Assembly (NCBI GenBank): GCA_014529385.2
Contig: CM043960.1
Coordinates: 123,779,043-123,843,042 of the forward strand
Direction of reading: 5' to 3'
From: Adiantum capillus-veneris
Taxonomy: Eukaryota; Streptophyta; Polypodiopsida; Polypodiales; Pteridaceae
DNA length: 64,000 nt
Below, piece by piece: positions 11,949 to 25,055 of the stretch (positions are counted from its first letter, which is position 1; every line of letters begins with the position of its first letter). The notes beneath the pieces are model-generated. The model was not told the origin of the DNA. It saw nothing but the letters and a program-made list of their open reading frames with translations, and ran no database searches. The position numbers were made by a program, and so were the translations under genes.

Positions 11949-12663
11949 TGTTAAGTATGGAGCCTGATTTACCCTTGTAATTTTTTGTGGTAAAAGCGCA
12001 CATTTGTAAGGCCCCCATTATGAGGAGAAGCCATCGTGCGTGAAGGAAAATCACTCACCGGAAACCAAAATTTTCACGGGCAAGAATCAGGGGCAACTTT
12101 AAAGGCCTCGGGGGCGGAGGCCCCCGAGACTTTTTTTTTTTACCGGAATATTCTTTTTCGCTGGAATATTATGGCCGGCCAGCGGCCGGAAAGTGGTCGG
12201 AAAACAATCGGTCGGTTGGCCGGTAATCAATGGCCGATGGCCGATGGTCGGAAGTCAATGGCCGGTGGCCGGTGGTTGGAAGTCAATGGCCGCTGGCCGC
12301 TGGCCGAATTCAATGACCGGTGGCCGAATTCAAAAGCGGACTTGTCTTCTCAAGGGCGGCCACACATGGGCGGATTGGAGGGTCCGATTTGGACTTATTC
12401 GCACAAGGGCGGCTACACATGGCTGTCTCTCATAAGAGAGGGCAGCCCTTTTGGCCTATAAAAGGAGGCCATTTCTACACACATTTCATAGTGTGAAGTT
12501 GATGCAACAAGGTGAGTGTGAGGTGGTGAGAGTGAAGCAAGGCGGGAGCTCCATTAAGGGTATAATCCCTTTGTAAACTACTTCTTGTTTTGAAGTACTA
12601 AAGCCATTGAGTGGCTGCTTTCCCGTGGACGTAGCCCACATTGGGTGAACCACGTATATCGTG

Positions 12664-12704
<41 letters not shown>

Positions 12705-12788
12705 CTATAATCTCGTGTATATAAATCTGTCTCTCTCCATTAAGTAATCTACTCAATTATCTATTTAGCTACGTCTTATTTCCTAACA
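11949..12788 (+). repeat. Copia LTR 3 (840 bp), right end of array
   Basis: TGTTA...TAACA ends, hairpin 12107-12128 with T11 (12131-12141), TATA box 12457-12464 and (CT)17 at 12668-12701. After TAACA the sequence changes to unrelated AT-rich DNA with no primer site, so this is the outer right LTR. The first bases outside (gaaat) are the candidate right target-site duplication. Confidence 0.95.
12457..12464 (+). promoter_or_regulatory. TATA box of copia LTR 3
   Basis: TATAAAAG in the conserved context. As the outermost LTR it could in principle send transcripts into the flank at 12789 onward. Confidence 0.7.
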
Positions 12789-15700
12789 GAAATACTAGGG
12801 ACATTTGATCCGATAAGTGATTACAGGAATAGTACAATGAAACTGAACAGAATGTAGGCCCAAATAATAGAGAGTTTGATAGTATGTTCAATCAAAGTGG
12901 AAGTACATCCAGGTACAAAGGAACTGACAAAGAAAGAGAAAGGCCGTAGAACTAATCAAACCAACTTCCAAAGAGAGATCCCACATTATGTGGGATGTTT
13001 GTATTTAGAAAAACAAGAAAAATACAAGAAATCCAATGCAAAGATAAGTTTCCCATGGGTACATAGGGATAACAATTCTCAAGATTTTATAACCACAGTA
13101 ATCCAAAAAGCAACCCATAGAGCCATAACCTTAACAAATTAGAGGGTTAGTTTCTACTTATTTTTCTTCTTCTTCTGAACAGACTAGTACTTGTGGACAA
13201 GCTAGGGATACCTACTATTAGATGCCTAACGAGGTTGATGTTACGAGGTTGATGTTTTATGCTCAAGTGGCTTTATAGATGACTTCATGCATTTGCGTTT
13301 TGTTGATCATTGATGCCACATGCAAGGATCCTTCCTTGGATCCTCCAGGGGGCTAAGGAGCATGACTTGTTGCCCAGATAGATCAATCCATTAATTTTAT
13401 CTTGGATTTCACCATTCCACATAACTTTATGTACATGCTTGCAAACATTGCTCTCTTCCTCCTGTTTTTTTGTAGTAAGTGGGTAGGTATCCTCAATGAC
13501 TGCATCCTCAATCGCATTCTTAGTGTAGCTCACTTGATACTTGGATTATTAGATAGGGGTTTCTTGAGATCTTTGTCAGCTCACTTCCACACGGGTTTAA
13601 TAGTTGGTCTACTAAAAATCCATAGGGAAATTCCTAGAAAAGTTTCGAGCTTTCCAACATTTGTAGCATGTTGTGAAGAATGAAGCAAATTCTAGTCCTT
13701 GAAAAAAGGCTCCAAAGCATCCCATCTATAGATCCACAAACTTTGGAATGGGTTTATCCATGTTCGATAGAATGCACACCTTAGTATCCAAACCTACTCT
13801 CATCTGATGTAGTTTCAACATATAAAAAAGTCGGCCCAACTTGGTGGATATGGGCATTCAGCCAAAGCAAGAGACTTTTGTACAAATTCATTCATCCAAA
13901 TCAAGAGACTTTTGAAGGTAATGCACGCTTGACAAGAGCACATAGTCTCTTCATCTTGGCAAAACTCCAGGGTTGACAACGTGACATATGTGAGTGACAA
14001 CGTGCCCCATAATCCTCTTATTATAAGATCTTGAACTACCTACTTTGAGGCAAACACTACCCTTGCCCACCATTGTAAATTTTTGCATCTCACCCCTTCC
14101 CAATCCCATAATCTTGGGGTCTTCATTCATTTTCCCATGAAATACAACACCATCAATTTTTTACAACAAGCCTTCAAGCTCTATAGGGAAATGCCAGGAT
14201 TAAATGGACTTGCATCATAGCGCCATCAACACCCTTACTTCATTCATATCATGCAGTAGCTCTTCCATCATAGTACGCTCACTAAAAGGGGCCGTCTTGA
14301 AGACTTTCTCATGAATCCTTGCATAAGAGAAATTGTCGGGGCCACACTTTTTAACATTTAGACACAAAAACAAAGTCCAAATCCATATGAGTAGGCTCCT
14401 TGCTTTGGTGTTGATTCTCCTAAAGCAAATCATGCTCCATCAAGCATGTATCTAGACTCACCACCATCAAGCATTATATGAAGCCTTAGGAAATCTTTGT
14501 AGCAAATAATAATCACAATTTAAGGAAAATAAGCACAACCCTTGCCCAGCCAAAGAGTGCTAAATAAGTATAACTTGCAAGAAATTAATCACACTCATAA
14601 ATGAGTCCATTGGTAGAGTTCAAATGAGCACCACAAGCTAGTGTTATTGCACCCTCACCACACCTAGTCAGTGTAGAACCAAAGTGGGTAGAAAATTGTG
14701 ATTCTCCCCCTAGGACCACTCCCCTCAGTAGGGGCAACAACCCTCATTCACCCTAACACTTGCCTTGGGAATCCTTACCCTGCTCAGTTGAGCACCAACC
14801 CCTTCAACCCTCCATCGTGCAGCCTCTAAACCCATTCAACATCCTTCTTCTTTCTAGTATCCTATGAAAAAGAGAGGGATAGACCTCCACCCCATTTATT
14901 TTGAGTACTCACAAATGTGAGTGCATGCCAACAATTTTTTTTAAAAAGTAAAATAGTGGAATCAAGTAAGGTGCAACATGCAAAGTTGCCTTACTATTTT
15001 CTTGAAGACATCTTTGGCTTTGATAACCATATGAGCTAATCAAGACGTGCAATATCTGCACAAGGAGTAGGTTCTTAGGTAGATGATATTAGGGTTCAAA
15101 TCAAGGAGACACAAAGATGTTGGACTTCAAGAAGAGGAAAGCATCAAGAGTTGAAGGAGGAAGTAGTCAAAACAGGGGAAAGAGCAGTAAGTAGTCTTCA
15201 CATCCCAAAGGGGGTCTCACTGCCAGTCTGGAGTTGCTATGGAGGTGGAAGGTGCAAAGTGAAAAAGCCCATAGGAGTTGTAGGAACTTTGAATAACTTG
15301 CAACCAAAAACTTCATTGGGGAAAGAAAAACATTTGTTAGGATCATCAAATGACATAGACATAAGCATGGAGATGAAAATGCAACCTCTTGACACAAACT
15401 TATTTTGGTACATTAAAAGTGAAGCAATGGCATCTTATAATTATAATCATTTCTACATGAAATGCTTGCAAATCTCATCGCTTCCTCTAATGAGAACCTT
15501 ACAATGTAAAAGGGCTAGGACAGATTTGAACTCAATTCCCTGAGCATGCATGGCCTTCAGATTCCACTCCTAACCATTTGCACCAACACGACATACTATA
15601 ATTAGTAGTATCCAAAATATTTAGAAAAACTCTACAAAAGTTTCATGGAATCTCTCTAGATTCCTCATATCCCTTGATTTTCACTATAAGAATCCACTCA

Positions 15701-17615
15701 AAAGGTGATTCAAGTTTTTGTGAGTGATGCAATCAAATTACAGAGATATCTCTAGCCTAAGTGAAGAAGGATGATATTGCATGGAATTATATTCATTGCA
15801 CAATGAGAAAAAGTGTTAAGTTCATTATGATGAGTTCAATACCATCTGTCACTATTATTTTTGTTGTAATGTTCAAGCAACAATTTTCCTTGTACATCAG
15901 CATGATTCCGAATGTACCTTATGATGAACATAAGAAAAAATTGAAAGCAACCATATCATATTTTCAAAATGTGTTTCTTGGATGCATAGAATATCTGATG
16001 ATATCTAATTTAGATCATTTTTTTATGTTAGTAATATGCACAGAGTGATACCGTATTGAACGATTGTATAATAATGTTATCGTTGTTCAAGCCATGCAAG
16101 TTGTTGCTTATTGTTATCCACTTTGCTTCTTTTTTAGGACATTAAAATTTTGTCATTACTATTGCATCTGTTTTAACTTATTTGTATTTTATGTTTTGAA
16201 GGAGATATAGGTTATCTAGATATTTTATTCTTGAAAGTGCAGTGTATATTAATACATGGCTTCTGATATTTGGAGGATCAAAAGCCAATGTGTGAAGCAT
16301 TAATCCTTGTGATCTATGAATTGTACATGCTGATGGGAAATTGTGTTCTAGATACAGTGTTAAGTATATTTTTACCTATTTAAACTCTTTTTAATTTTAT
16401 GAATGAGTATCTAATTGTTTGAAATAGAATTTGTGAACAGGTGCTTTTCTCCATATCTTGTACGTTATCCTATTTCTTTATTATAAAATTGTATCCAAAA
16501 ATGATATCTTTGAAATAATTCTTATAGATTTTGTCTACTCCATTGACAAGGCCATCTATTATGTTAAGATTTTGTGTGCAAAGCTCTATCACAAGGCTTG
16601 GTTTCACAAGGCTTGGTTTCAAGCATAAAGTTTTGTGCAAGCCTCCACATTGTTCTGGGTCTTCAAGAATTTTCATGGCCTTGTTACAATTTCTTGATTT
16701 CTTGTTGATGGCTTGAAAGTTTTTTAGTTTATCGTCCATGGTTTTGAATGTGTTTGATATATTTATCTTTGCCATAAAATAAATAATAGACTTGTATTAA
16801 TTTTGATACAAAATGATACTAATTTTCATTTAAAAAAGCTAAACAGTCTTTGTATGCATCTTTACTCTCTTAATTTTTGTTTAAAATATCAATGTATATT
16901 TTGTTATCTTGGTGCATTGTTTGTTGTAATTCTTAACATTTTATATTTGAAAGCCAGAATGAAGGGTTTATAGTTTCTAGTATATTTGTTTTCTCACAAT
17001 TTACAACCACTTATCTTGACTAGGACTTGCTTGACAGAGATCACCACAACTATAATGTCCAACTCACCAAATGTTATCATGTTTATATTAAATATCTCAA
17101 GTCTTGCATCAATTAGTTTAAGTACACTTTGATCAACAAGAGATATTTCATCATAACATCAGTTGCAAATCTATGTAATGTAGTGAGAATTTATCAAGTT
17201 TTTTAGCACTCAAAGAAGTCATGTTAGTGCACGTGATCAAAGGGAGATGTAATGTAGAGTGTAAAGTTATTCCATTGAAATTAAATGATGCTTTTCTTGT
17301 GTATACTTTCGGTAAGATTTTTGTGGTTTCAATAATTTTTGGAAATTGGAAATTGTAAAAACACAATCGAGCTTAAATCTCTAATAGCAATAAAAATGTA
17401 CTTCATGCTCCATGCCTCCTATAAAGAATAAGTGTAATGGTTTGTGTGGAGAAATACAATTTTTGAGCATGATGTCATCAAGAAAGAATTTATCATATTT
17501 CTAGAGGACTTGTATATTAAATGAAAAAATTTGCGTTGCACTGTGTAATAGTAAAGAGGGTGCAATATAGACAGCTTGTTGAGCATTGAGTTGCTACATA
17601 TTTAAGATTGTGTTT
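12789..17615. other. AT-rich stretch with no recognised gene
   Basis: No convincing gene is visible. Short open frames on both strands (for example 15151-15543 plus, 14215-14433 minus) start from non-ATG codons or lack any domain. The minus strand of about 13800-14150 has a faint, heavily broken resemblance to the region before the copia integrase, too weak to call. A 15-bp unit (CACAAGGCTTGGTTT) is repeated twice in tandem at about 16591-16620. Confidence 0.5.
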
Positions 17616-18559
17616 CTAATATATTGGAATGGGAGCTTGTGGTGGTGCCTGGGGTGGACATAGAATTTGTGTTGGTGGGGATGGTGCTCGGGGTGGGGGT
17701 GTTCTCTCTCTAGGCGGTGACAGTTGGTTTCTCCTACCTCCTCTATTATAGTTTTGTTGCGGTTTGGGACAATAGTACATATTGTGACCGTCTTCTCCGT
17801 AGTTGTAGCAGTGATACTTCCTGTTTTGTCGTCGTGATTTTCCCGAGTCTTGATCTCTCTCCCAATTCCTTCCTTGCTGTATCAAGTGGACAGACAAATT
17901 CTGCAGTTTGTCAGTAATGTGGGCCAACATATCTTGTTGGTCATTTCTTACCCCAGGAGCCGGTGGTGGTGGTGGAGGAATGGTGGTTGTTGTGGTTGTT
18001 GGTCGACACGATGTTCCTGCTTCTATTGACCCAGTCTCTTTGTCTTTCATCCGCAGCTTCTTGTCCTTAAGGTGAGCAATCTTGACCGTTAACTCATACA
18101 TAACCGGGAATCTACCCTTCACCTTCTCCTTGAGAAGCGGCCATAAGCCATGCGTGAACCGGTCCTTTTTAGGAAATTGGGTGCAACTTTCCCTCTTGCC
18201 AGTGACTCAACCCACTGTTTCCACAAATCCACAAACTTGGACTCATAGGTGGCATACTCTAAAAGACCCTCCTACTTCAAGTCTCTCAACTTGTCCCACA
18301 GCTTCTCTGAAGTGGTACCTCCCCCAAAGCGCCTCTTAAAAGCAATTTTTAAGGGCTCCCAATCATCCTTAGTTGCTTGTGGAAGTGCCTTGTACCATGA
18401 CCTAGCTTCTAGCTTCATGAGATGCTTAAAGATTCTAACCCCGGATTCATCTGTATCCTTGTTGCTTACTGCACATGCTACTTCAAAGTCATCTAGGAAA
18501 TTTGTTACCAAATCCTCCCCCTTCTTTCCTTTAAATGTTGGAAATGCTACACTTGCCAT
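17616..18559 (-). pseudogene. Ty3/gypsy gag, broken
   Basis: Read right to left from ATG at 18559 (MASVAFPTFKG). The first 96 codons match the retrotransposon gag domain (for example WYKALPQATKDDWEPLKIAF). An in-frame TAG follows at about 18272-18274, and a single-base frameshift lies near 18160. The frame then resumes to a stop at 17616. The second half has a Thr/Pro-rich linker and one CCHC knuckle at 17769-17810. The second Cys of that knuckle is replaced by Tyr (CYNYGEDGH...C), which should abolish zinc binding. The tail is Pro/Arg-rich. No protease or pol follows on the left, so it is a gag-only remnant. Gag packages element RNA in live relatives. Confidence 0.8.
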
Positions 18560-19423
18560 GATTACTGAGAGAGAGAGAGCTAGAAAGACACACTGCTTAG
18601 CTTTCAATCAAAAGATTTTTATTTTTTCCTTTCTTTACAAGGAGGTGTGTATACTCTTTTTATACTAGAACATAGATTAAAATCTCAAACGGTACATTGC
18701 CTTGTACCAAGGGTAAGACAAATGGCTGATCTGATGCCAGAACCTCAAAGCGCTCCCCACCCAGCATGGTGTCGATGACATGCTGGTAGTGAGCAGTATT
18801 ACCTTGATTGAGCGTACTAGTATCGGAATGTGTGACCTGCCTTGAGGTAAGTTGTGTTGATTCATGTGAAGCTTAGAGGTGCTTAGTCACTGTCCAAGCT
18901 TGTGGGAGAGGGTGGTGTTCTTTCCTGAAACAAGCTCAGTATATCCCTAGTCTCTCTAGTGAGAGCGTGAGCATGTGCTTCCGTTATCTGTGCTGCAGCA
19001 TCAGGTGCGACTTTGAAACTGACTATGATAATTACCTCGGTGACTTGAGTTACCCAATCTCGAAGTAGAATAGTGTTTATTCTCTATTGTGCAGAGCTCC
19101 ATCCATCTTGTTGTTACGGGTTGGTCATTGGTTGCGGACATGGTCTTGACTTCCTCCTTCTTCTCCTTGGCACACGGCCTATGTATATCCACTGAGTCTG
19201 ACGTGTTGGTTGACTCTCCCACTGCAAATCGATTACCATTATGCCTGGCCTCGAGCTTCGATGGAGATGCAAAGTTTGTCTAGTTGTGCTTGGAGCTCTT
19301 CTTCTTTTGTTGTCCATTTAGCAAACCCTATTAACCATTCATCCATCCACAAAAGTTTAGGGGTTTCAGTTTTGTAAACTGAAGGGTTTCATGAAAGGAT
19401 CCTCGGTGGGGGCACCAAGAAAA
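18560..19423 (-). other. Probable 5' leader of the gypsy gag element
   Basis: On the minus strand this stretch lies between a primer-site-like sequence (TTGGTGCCCCCACCGAGGAT, about 19399-19418) and the gag start. A TATA-like TATAAAAAG sits at 18655-18668, about 100 bp before the gag ATG. A run of AG dinucleotides lies just before the ATG. Short open frames here (19001-19317 minus) show no known domain. Confidence 0.4.
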
Positions 19424-20600
19424 TGATAACCGGAAATGACATGCTATATGGGGTGGCCTCACCACACATAACCTGAACATCCCCAAGCATCATCTCAAGG
19501 TAGGAGTAATCCTATAACTGAAGAGGGGCACCACCTAGCATAAGTGCGGCTAGGACGCAGACATAGATGACCTAGGGTAGCAAAAGTGAGATGCCCTCTA
19601 GGTAGCCAACATGAAATGGTGATACAACAAAACATCCACATGTAGAAAATGCTTAGTCAACAGCCAGGAGTGTGTGTACGAGAGAGGTATGTGACAAGGT
19701 TGGAATGCAGCATACTGAGTGACTCGAGAGGCTGCACGTGATGGAGCACAAGCAAAATGATATACAAGAGATGAAACATCCCGCAAATGTGGGAAAACAA
19801 AGCTAAGGAGAATAGAGAATGGACCCAAAGATCAAGACAACATTGCACACTTTTATTGGTGATGATGATACTTACAAATGGTGGTCTTAATTGTTACAAA
19901 CCTGGCTCTTGGCACTAGGGATGCATGATAAAATGCGAGCGCCATATGGTGCATGGTGAAGTTTGGAGTAGCGTAAGGTTAGCACGTTACTGGGAGGTTA
20001 GTTGAGGGAAAACATCAAGACGATGCAACCACTAACAACATCAATCACCAGCATCCAGAGCGGCCCACGGTAGCATGGTGTTGGTGCATTCAATCTTAGC
20101 ATGCTCATGTTGCCTTACTGGGGAATAATGACTGCCTTATGTGCATGGAGTGGTCGTGACTAGTAACTCAACCATGGTGTGGTGGAGAGTGGGGGGGATG
20201 GTGATGTTGCCAATGCTAAAATGCTCATGCTTGCAACAAAACATGATTCCATGAGCTCCCTAGCTTGGGAGGTGCATTATGTGCTTAGTGGTGCTTCAAA
20301 TGTAGAGTACATGGAGCTAGTGTGTTCTTCGTTCACTTGTGCCTCCCCCTTTTGTGCTTAGCGGGAGCCTCTTTATATAGGCTTGAGAGGTGGTCCTTGC
20401 GAATATCCACAGGTCGTTGTAGAGAGTCTAGATGCCTCTCTAGTAAGAGAGATAGAGAGGGAGAGAAGGTAGAGATAGAGAGAGAGGAGTTAAGAGTGGG
20501 CTGGGGAGAGGTTCTTTTTACAATTCACTAGCCACTGGCTAGGTTATTAGGGAAGAGTGGAGTTCAGGGAATTTACAGGGGTTTTGTTGATGGTTTGGGT
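19424..20600 (-). repeat. Possible LTR of the gypsy gag element
   Basis: The plus-strand sequence starts TGATAACC immediately outside the primer-like site, as an LTR edge would. A good minus-strand TATA box (CTATATAAAG, about 20371-20381) lies inside. No second copy is in the window and the right boundary was not found, so the extent is arbitrary. Confidence 0.3.
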
Positions 20601-20789
20601 GGCCGGTGTGAGGTTTTAATGCTGCCAAAATTGGTACTTTGTTGCGTGAAGCCGAAATGCTATGTGTCACTTCCTTTTGATGCCGGTTGGGGCGCGCCTT
20701 CGGCGTCTTTTCTTGTTTCGGTGTCGGCGGCGCGCGACTTGGCCTTCTTTTCTCTTTTTGTCGTGGGCGTCAGTTCCTTCGTTTTTTCT

Positions 20790-21740
<951 letters not shown>

Positions 21741-21982
21741 TATTTGGTGGCCCGTCAGAGGGAAAAACAAGAGGAGAGGAGAGGGGGTGTGTGTGAGGCC
21801 AAGAGAGTGTGGATGAGAGGAGAGGGTGGGTGAGGTATGGAGGCCCTATTAGAGGGAGAAAGACAAGCGAGGAGGGGTAAGAGAGAGAGAGAGAGTGTCT
21901 GGAAAAAAATGAAAGAGAGAGAGGGAGACTTTGCAAAAGCATGGCGGCCCGCTAGTGGAAGAAAAGCCAGCGGCAACTTGGT

Positions 21983-22450
21983 TTATGCGCCCTTTGGGCT
22001 AGGTGACACAGGAGCAGAGATAAGAGAGAGATGGTGGATTGGCGGAGCCAAGCAGGAGAGAAAGAGAGAGACCTCTGCCCTTTGGTGATAATGAAGAGAG
22101 GTGTGGCCAAATTGGTGGCGGCCCGTTTGGTGGCGGCCCGCTGTGTCCAAGCATAGAAGGGGGTGGTGAATGTTAAAAAACAACTTTTTATCGTTCTTTC
22201 TTCCGGTAATGTGCTCCTCCTTGATTGGGGTTGGTTCTTGCGGCCTTGGTTTTGAAAACCGGCAAACTTCAGTTTCTTTGGCCGGGCTAGAGGGTGGTGC
22301 GGCTAAACCGGTATCACAGTCTTGAGGCTTAAGTTTCCCATCAACCTTATTGTTTTCAAGTGAATAAGGGTCATAATAATTAATAGTTCTAAAGTCCGAT
22401 TTTTGATCCGATCGTTCCATTAGAATGCACTTTGACTTAATGAAATGCAA
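21983..22450 (-). other. Unassigned 155-codon open frame
   Basis: An ATG-initiated minus-strand frame, outside the low-complexity cluster for most of its length. The N-terminal half is ordinary in composition (MHFIKSKCILMERSDQKSDF at the start). I recognise no domain, signal peptide or membrane segment. It could be a chance ORF or a fragment of an element's leader. Confidence 0.2.
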
Positions 22451-24585
22451 ATCTCAAATATTTGCAAAGTAAATGCGATACTTTTATTGAAAAATGTTGG
22501 GTACATTACACGTATCATAGAAATGATACGTATAAAACGTCATTATATGCTATAATCTCAAATAATATTTGAATATTTTGTATTATTTTTTATCAAAACA
22601 ATTTTTTATTGAAACAATTTTCAATCAAAATGGTTTTTGATAAAAAATAATACTTATAAAATAGCATCGTCGATTTTGATAAAAAAACATTCCAACCACT
22701 GGCAATTTCAGATTCCCATCGACCAGCAGCAGGAGCAGTACTTAGGTATAATCTCTCACTCAAGTTTGATGAATACTAACCTATTTTTGTGTGTGGTATC
22801 AAACTCATATGGTGCAATAGTTTCTCTCTCACCACAGAGTTGGTTTACAGAACATAGGCCACTTTGTGGTGTGTAGCCAAGTGGCTCACTCTAGAAGTGT
22901 GAATACTTTAGTGCCTTGTCCAGTGGTGTGCAACCATATGGCCCACTCCATGGGAGGCTTAGGACAAACCTAGATTCTCTATGGTGTGATGTAGTAGTTT
23001 ATCTCCCACCACATAGATGAGTTAGAACTTAATGGTCGACTTGTGGAGTGTAGTAGGCTTGATGCTACACCTCTCACTTCAAAGTGGCTTATAGGGTTCA
23101 CAATTTTAGATTACCTTTCACAAGATGGGTTGACTATTTGGAGCATATAAATTTGTATCCAACCTTGATTTTGATTACAACTATCTTTCAAGGTTGAAGA
23201 GGTAATGTTTGTGACTTGCAACAACCATTTCAAGCTACTTTAAAAGTGCATTGAATCACAACAATCATTTCAAGTTCCTTTTAAAGTGTGTCAAAGTTAG
23301 TTTTTGATGTTGTGATCTTTTATTTTACTATACATCTTTCACAAACTTAATTGCCAAGTGGAAAAATTGTCTCGTACGAAGAAAATATCACCAAAAAACA
23401 ATCTTTGACTCACCACATTTTTTTCAATAAAACTTGGAGCATAGTTTTAACTCATGTTATATGTTTAAATTATAGTGTTACTTGTTTTTTCTTTTTAAAT
23501 CATAAATGGTATATAGACAATGTTGATCATACTAACATCAATAGAAAAATAAAACCTAAAGTCCATAAAGGTTAAGATTGATCAAAAATTTCATTGTACA
23601 AACAGTAATACACTACTCTGAATGATTTAATATGATGGTGCATTATTAATCAAGCTAGAAATTCTTGCAATCTCTTTGTCCTGTGGTGATTGTCTTGATT
23701 TCTTTATCTTTTTTTTTATTCTCCCTTCTCTGAAAAATCAAGTTTTACTATGCTTACAAAAGCTCCAATGTCCATAAGAGCTCAACAGACTTTAGATGAT
23801 GGTGCCAAGATTTTCACCATTAAAATAGATAAATAGCAACCACCATGGCTCCTTGCAAGTATGACCAAGAGCTTGAACTATTCTTGGATGAGCCAAATTG
23901 ATTGTTGTTTCATGTGAAAAAGATCTATGTATTCTTGTATGGCTTTCAATAGATTGTTTAGCGTAGTATTTAATGGATGCTAGAAAGTACAAGATGCCTT
24001 TGACCTTGCATTCAAAAGTCTCAAAATATTATCTCTAAGTTTAAGCCCCTTGCCCAACATCAGATCCTCAAAGGACACTCTGCAAATGAGTTCCCTTATG
24101 GAATCTTCTCTAGTTCCAGTTCCTTCTAATCTATGTGCATTTGTAGATCCCCTTGGCCACTTTCTTTTGTTGTTGTAAGTATCACCTTGCACATTCTCTT
24201 GATTAAATAAAACTAGATATCTATTGCTTTTGATTGCTTGTACGTTTCTTTCTCTAATTTCCATCTGTCATAGAAGTGATCAAGCTTCATTGATTCTACC
24301 TCTATTGGGAGATCGTTTCCAAGATCATGAGCACACTTGGGTAGATTGACTATTATACTAAGTAAAAAATACTTTATGCTTTCTCTATTTGTGCATGGAA
24401 CATTTGCTTTTGTTGATTTGACATTCTCTTGCGCAAGGTTATTCAACTTTATTTCATTTGCAATGATTATATCTATATGTGTTGTAGACAATGATGAAAT
24501 TACTATCAAGATCTGACATCAAACTCTTTTCTTTACATTTGAATCAAGAGTCTTGGTCAATATCTTTTCTTGCAAGCCTGTATGA
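22451..24585. other. AT-rich stretch with weak internal duplication
   Basis: No gene recognised. Two diverged copies of a block beginning TATGGTG and containing TCACCACA/CCACCACA, then GTGTAG and a CACTC/CACTTC tail start near 22808 and 22980 (about 172 bp apart). A shorter duplication around 'caatcatttcaag' lies at 23222-23300. Confidence 0.45.
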
Positions 24586-25055
24586 TAGTGTGCATCATAT
24601 TTTGTAAGTTTTATGCTTGTATTTAAATTTTTTATTCAATAAAGAATACTAGATTATCACAACAACTAGCAATTGTGAGACGAGTCAAAAGAACAACCTC
24701 TCATCAAAATCTTATTTCTAAGAGCATAAAAACATTGCTTAGTGTAAGTTCATGTTTCTCATGGGCTCGATGGTAGCAAGACGAGTCAAAACAATGACCT
24801 TCCATCAAAATATTATTTATAGTGTGCATCATATTTTGTAAGTTTTATGCTTGTATGTAAAAAATTTTATTCAATAAAGAATACTAGATTATCACAGCAA
24901 ACTAGCAATTTTGAGATGAGTCAAAAGAACAACCTCTCATCAAAATCTTATTACTAAGAGCATAAAAACATTGCTTAGTGTAAGTTCATGTTTCTCATGG
25001 GCTCGATGGTAGCAAGACGAGTCAAAACAATGATGTTCCATCAAAATATTATTTA
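24586..25055. repeat. Two-copy tandem duplication, ~234-bp unit
   Basis: Copy 1 is 24586-24819 and copy 2 is 24820 to about 25055. Both begin TAGTGTGCATCATATTTTG and differ by a handful of substitutions and 1-2 bp indels. Each copy itself contains two shorter units of the type 'acgagtcaaaa..aa..a.c..tcatcaaaat', which links it to the array to the right. Confidence 0.9.

Larger units (their letters stand above)
1..12788 (+). mobile_element. Tandem array of three Ty1/copia elements sharing LTRs
   Basis: The array reads partial internal region (1-2235), LTR (2236-3080), internal (3081-7095), LTR (7096-7933), internal (7934-11948), LTR (11949-12788). Both complete internal regions are exactly 4015 bp and I see one base difference between them (4147 G, 9000 A). 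Each LTR begins TGTTA and ends TAACA, each internal region starts with a TGGTATCAGAGC primer site and ends with a purine tract. Neighbouring copies share one LTR rather than having two each, as expected from unequal recombination between LTRs and not from independent insertions. The right end is followed by unrelated DNA (gaaatactag...). The left end lies outside the window, so copy number is a minimum and a target-site duplication cannot be checked. A collapsed or mis-joined assembly is the main alternative. Confidence 0.93.

Noticed and set aside
13800-14433. Possible decayed copia pre-integrase region on the minus strand
   Set aside because: Only vague similarity over short stretches with many stops; no diagnostic H..C..C or catalytic motif found.
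15151-15543. 130-codon plus-strand frame
   Set aside because: Non-ATG start, no domain and no flanking gene signals; length is within chance expectation.
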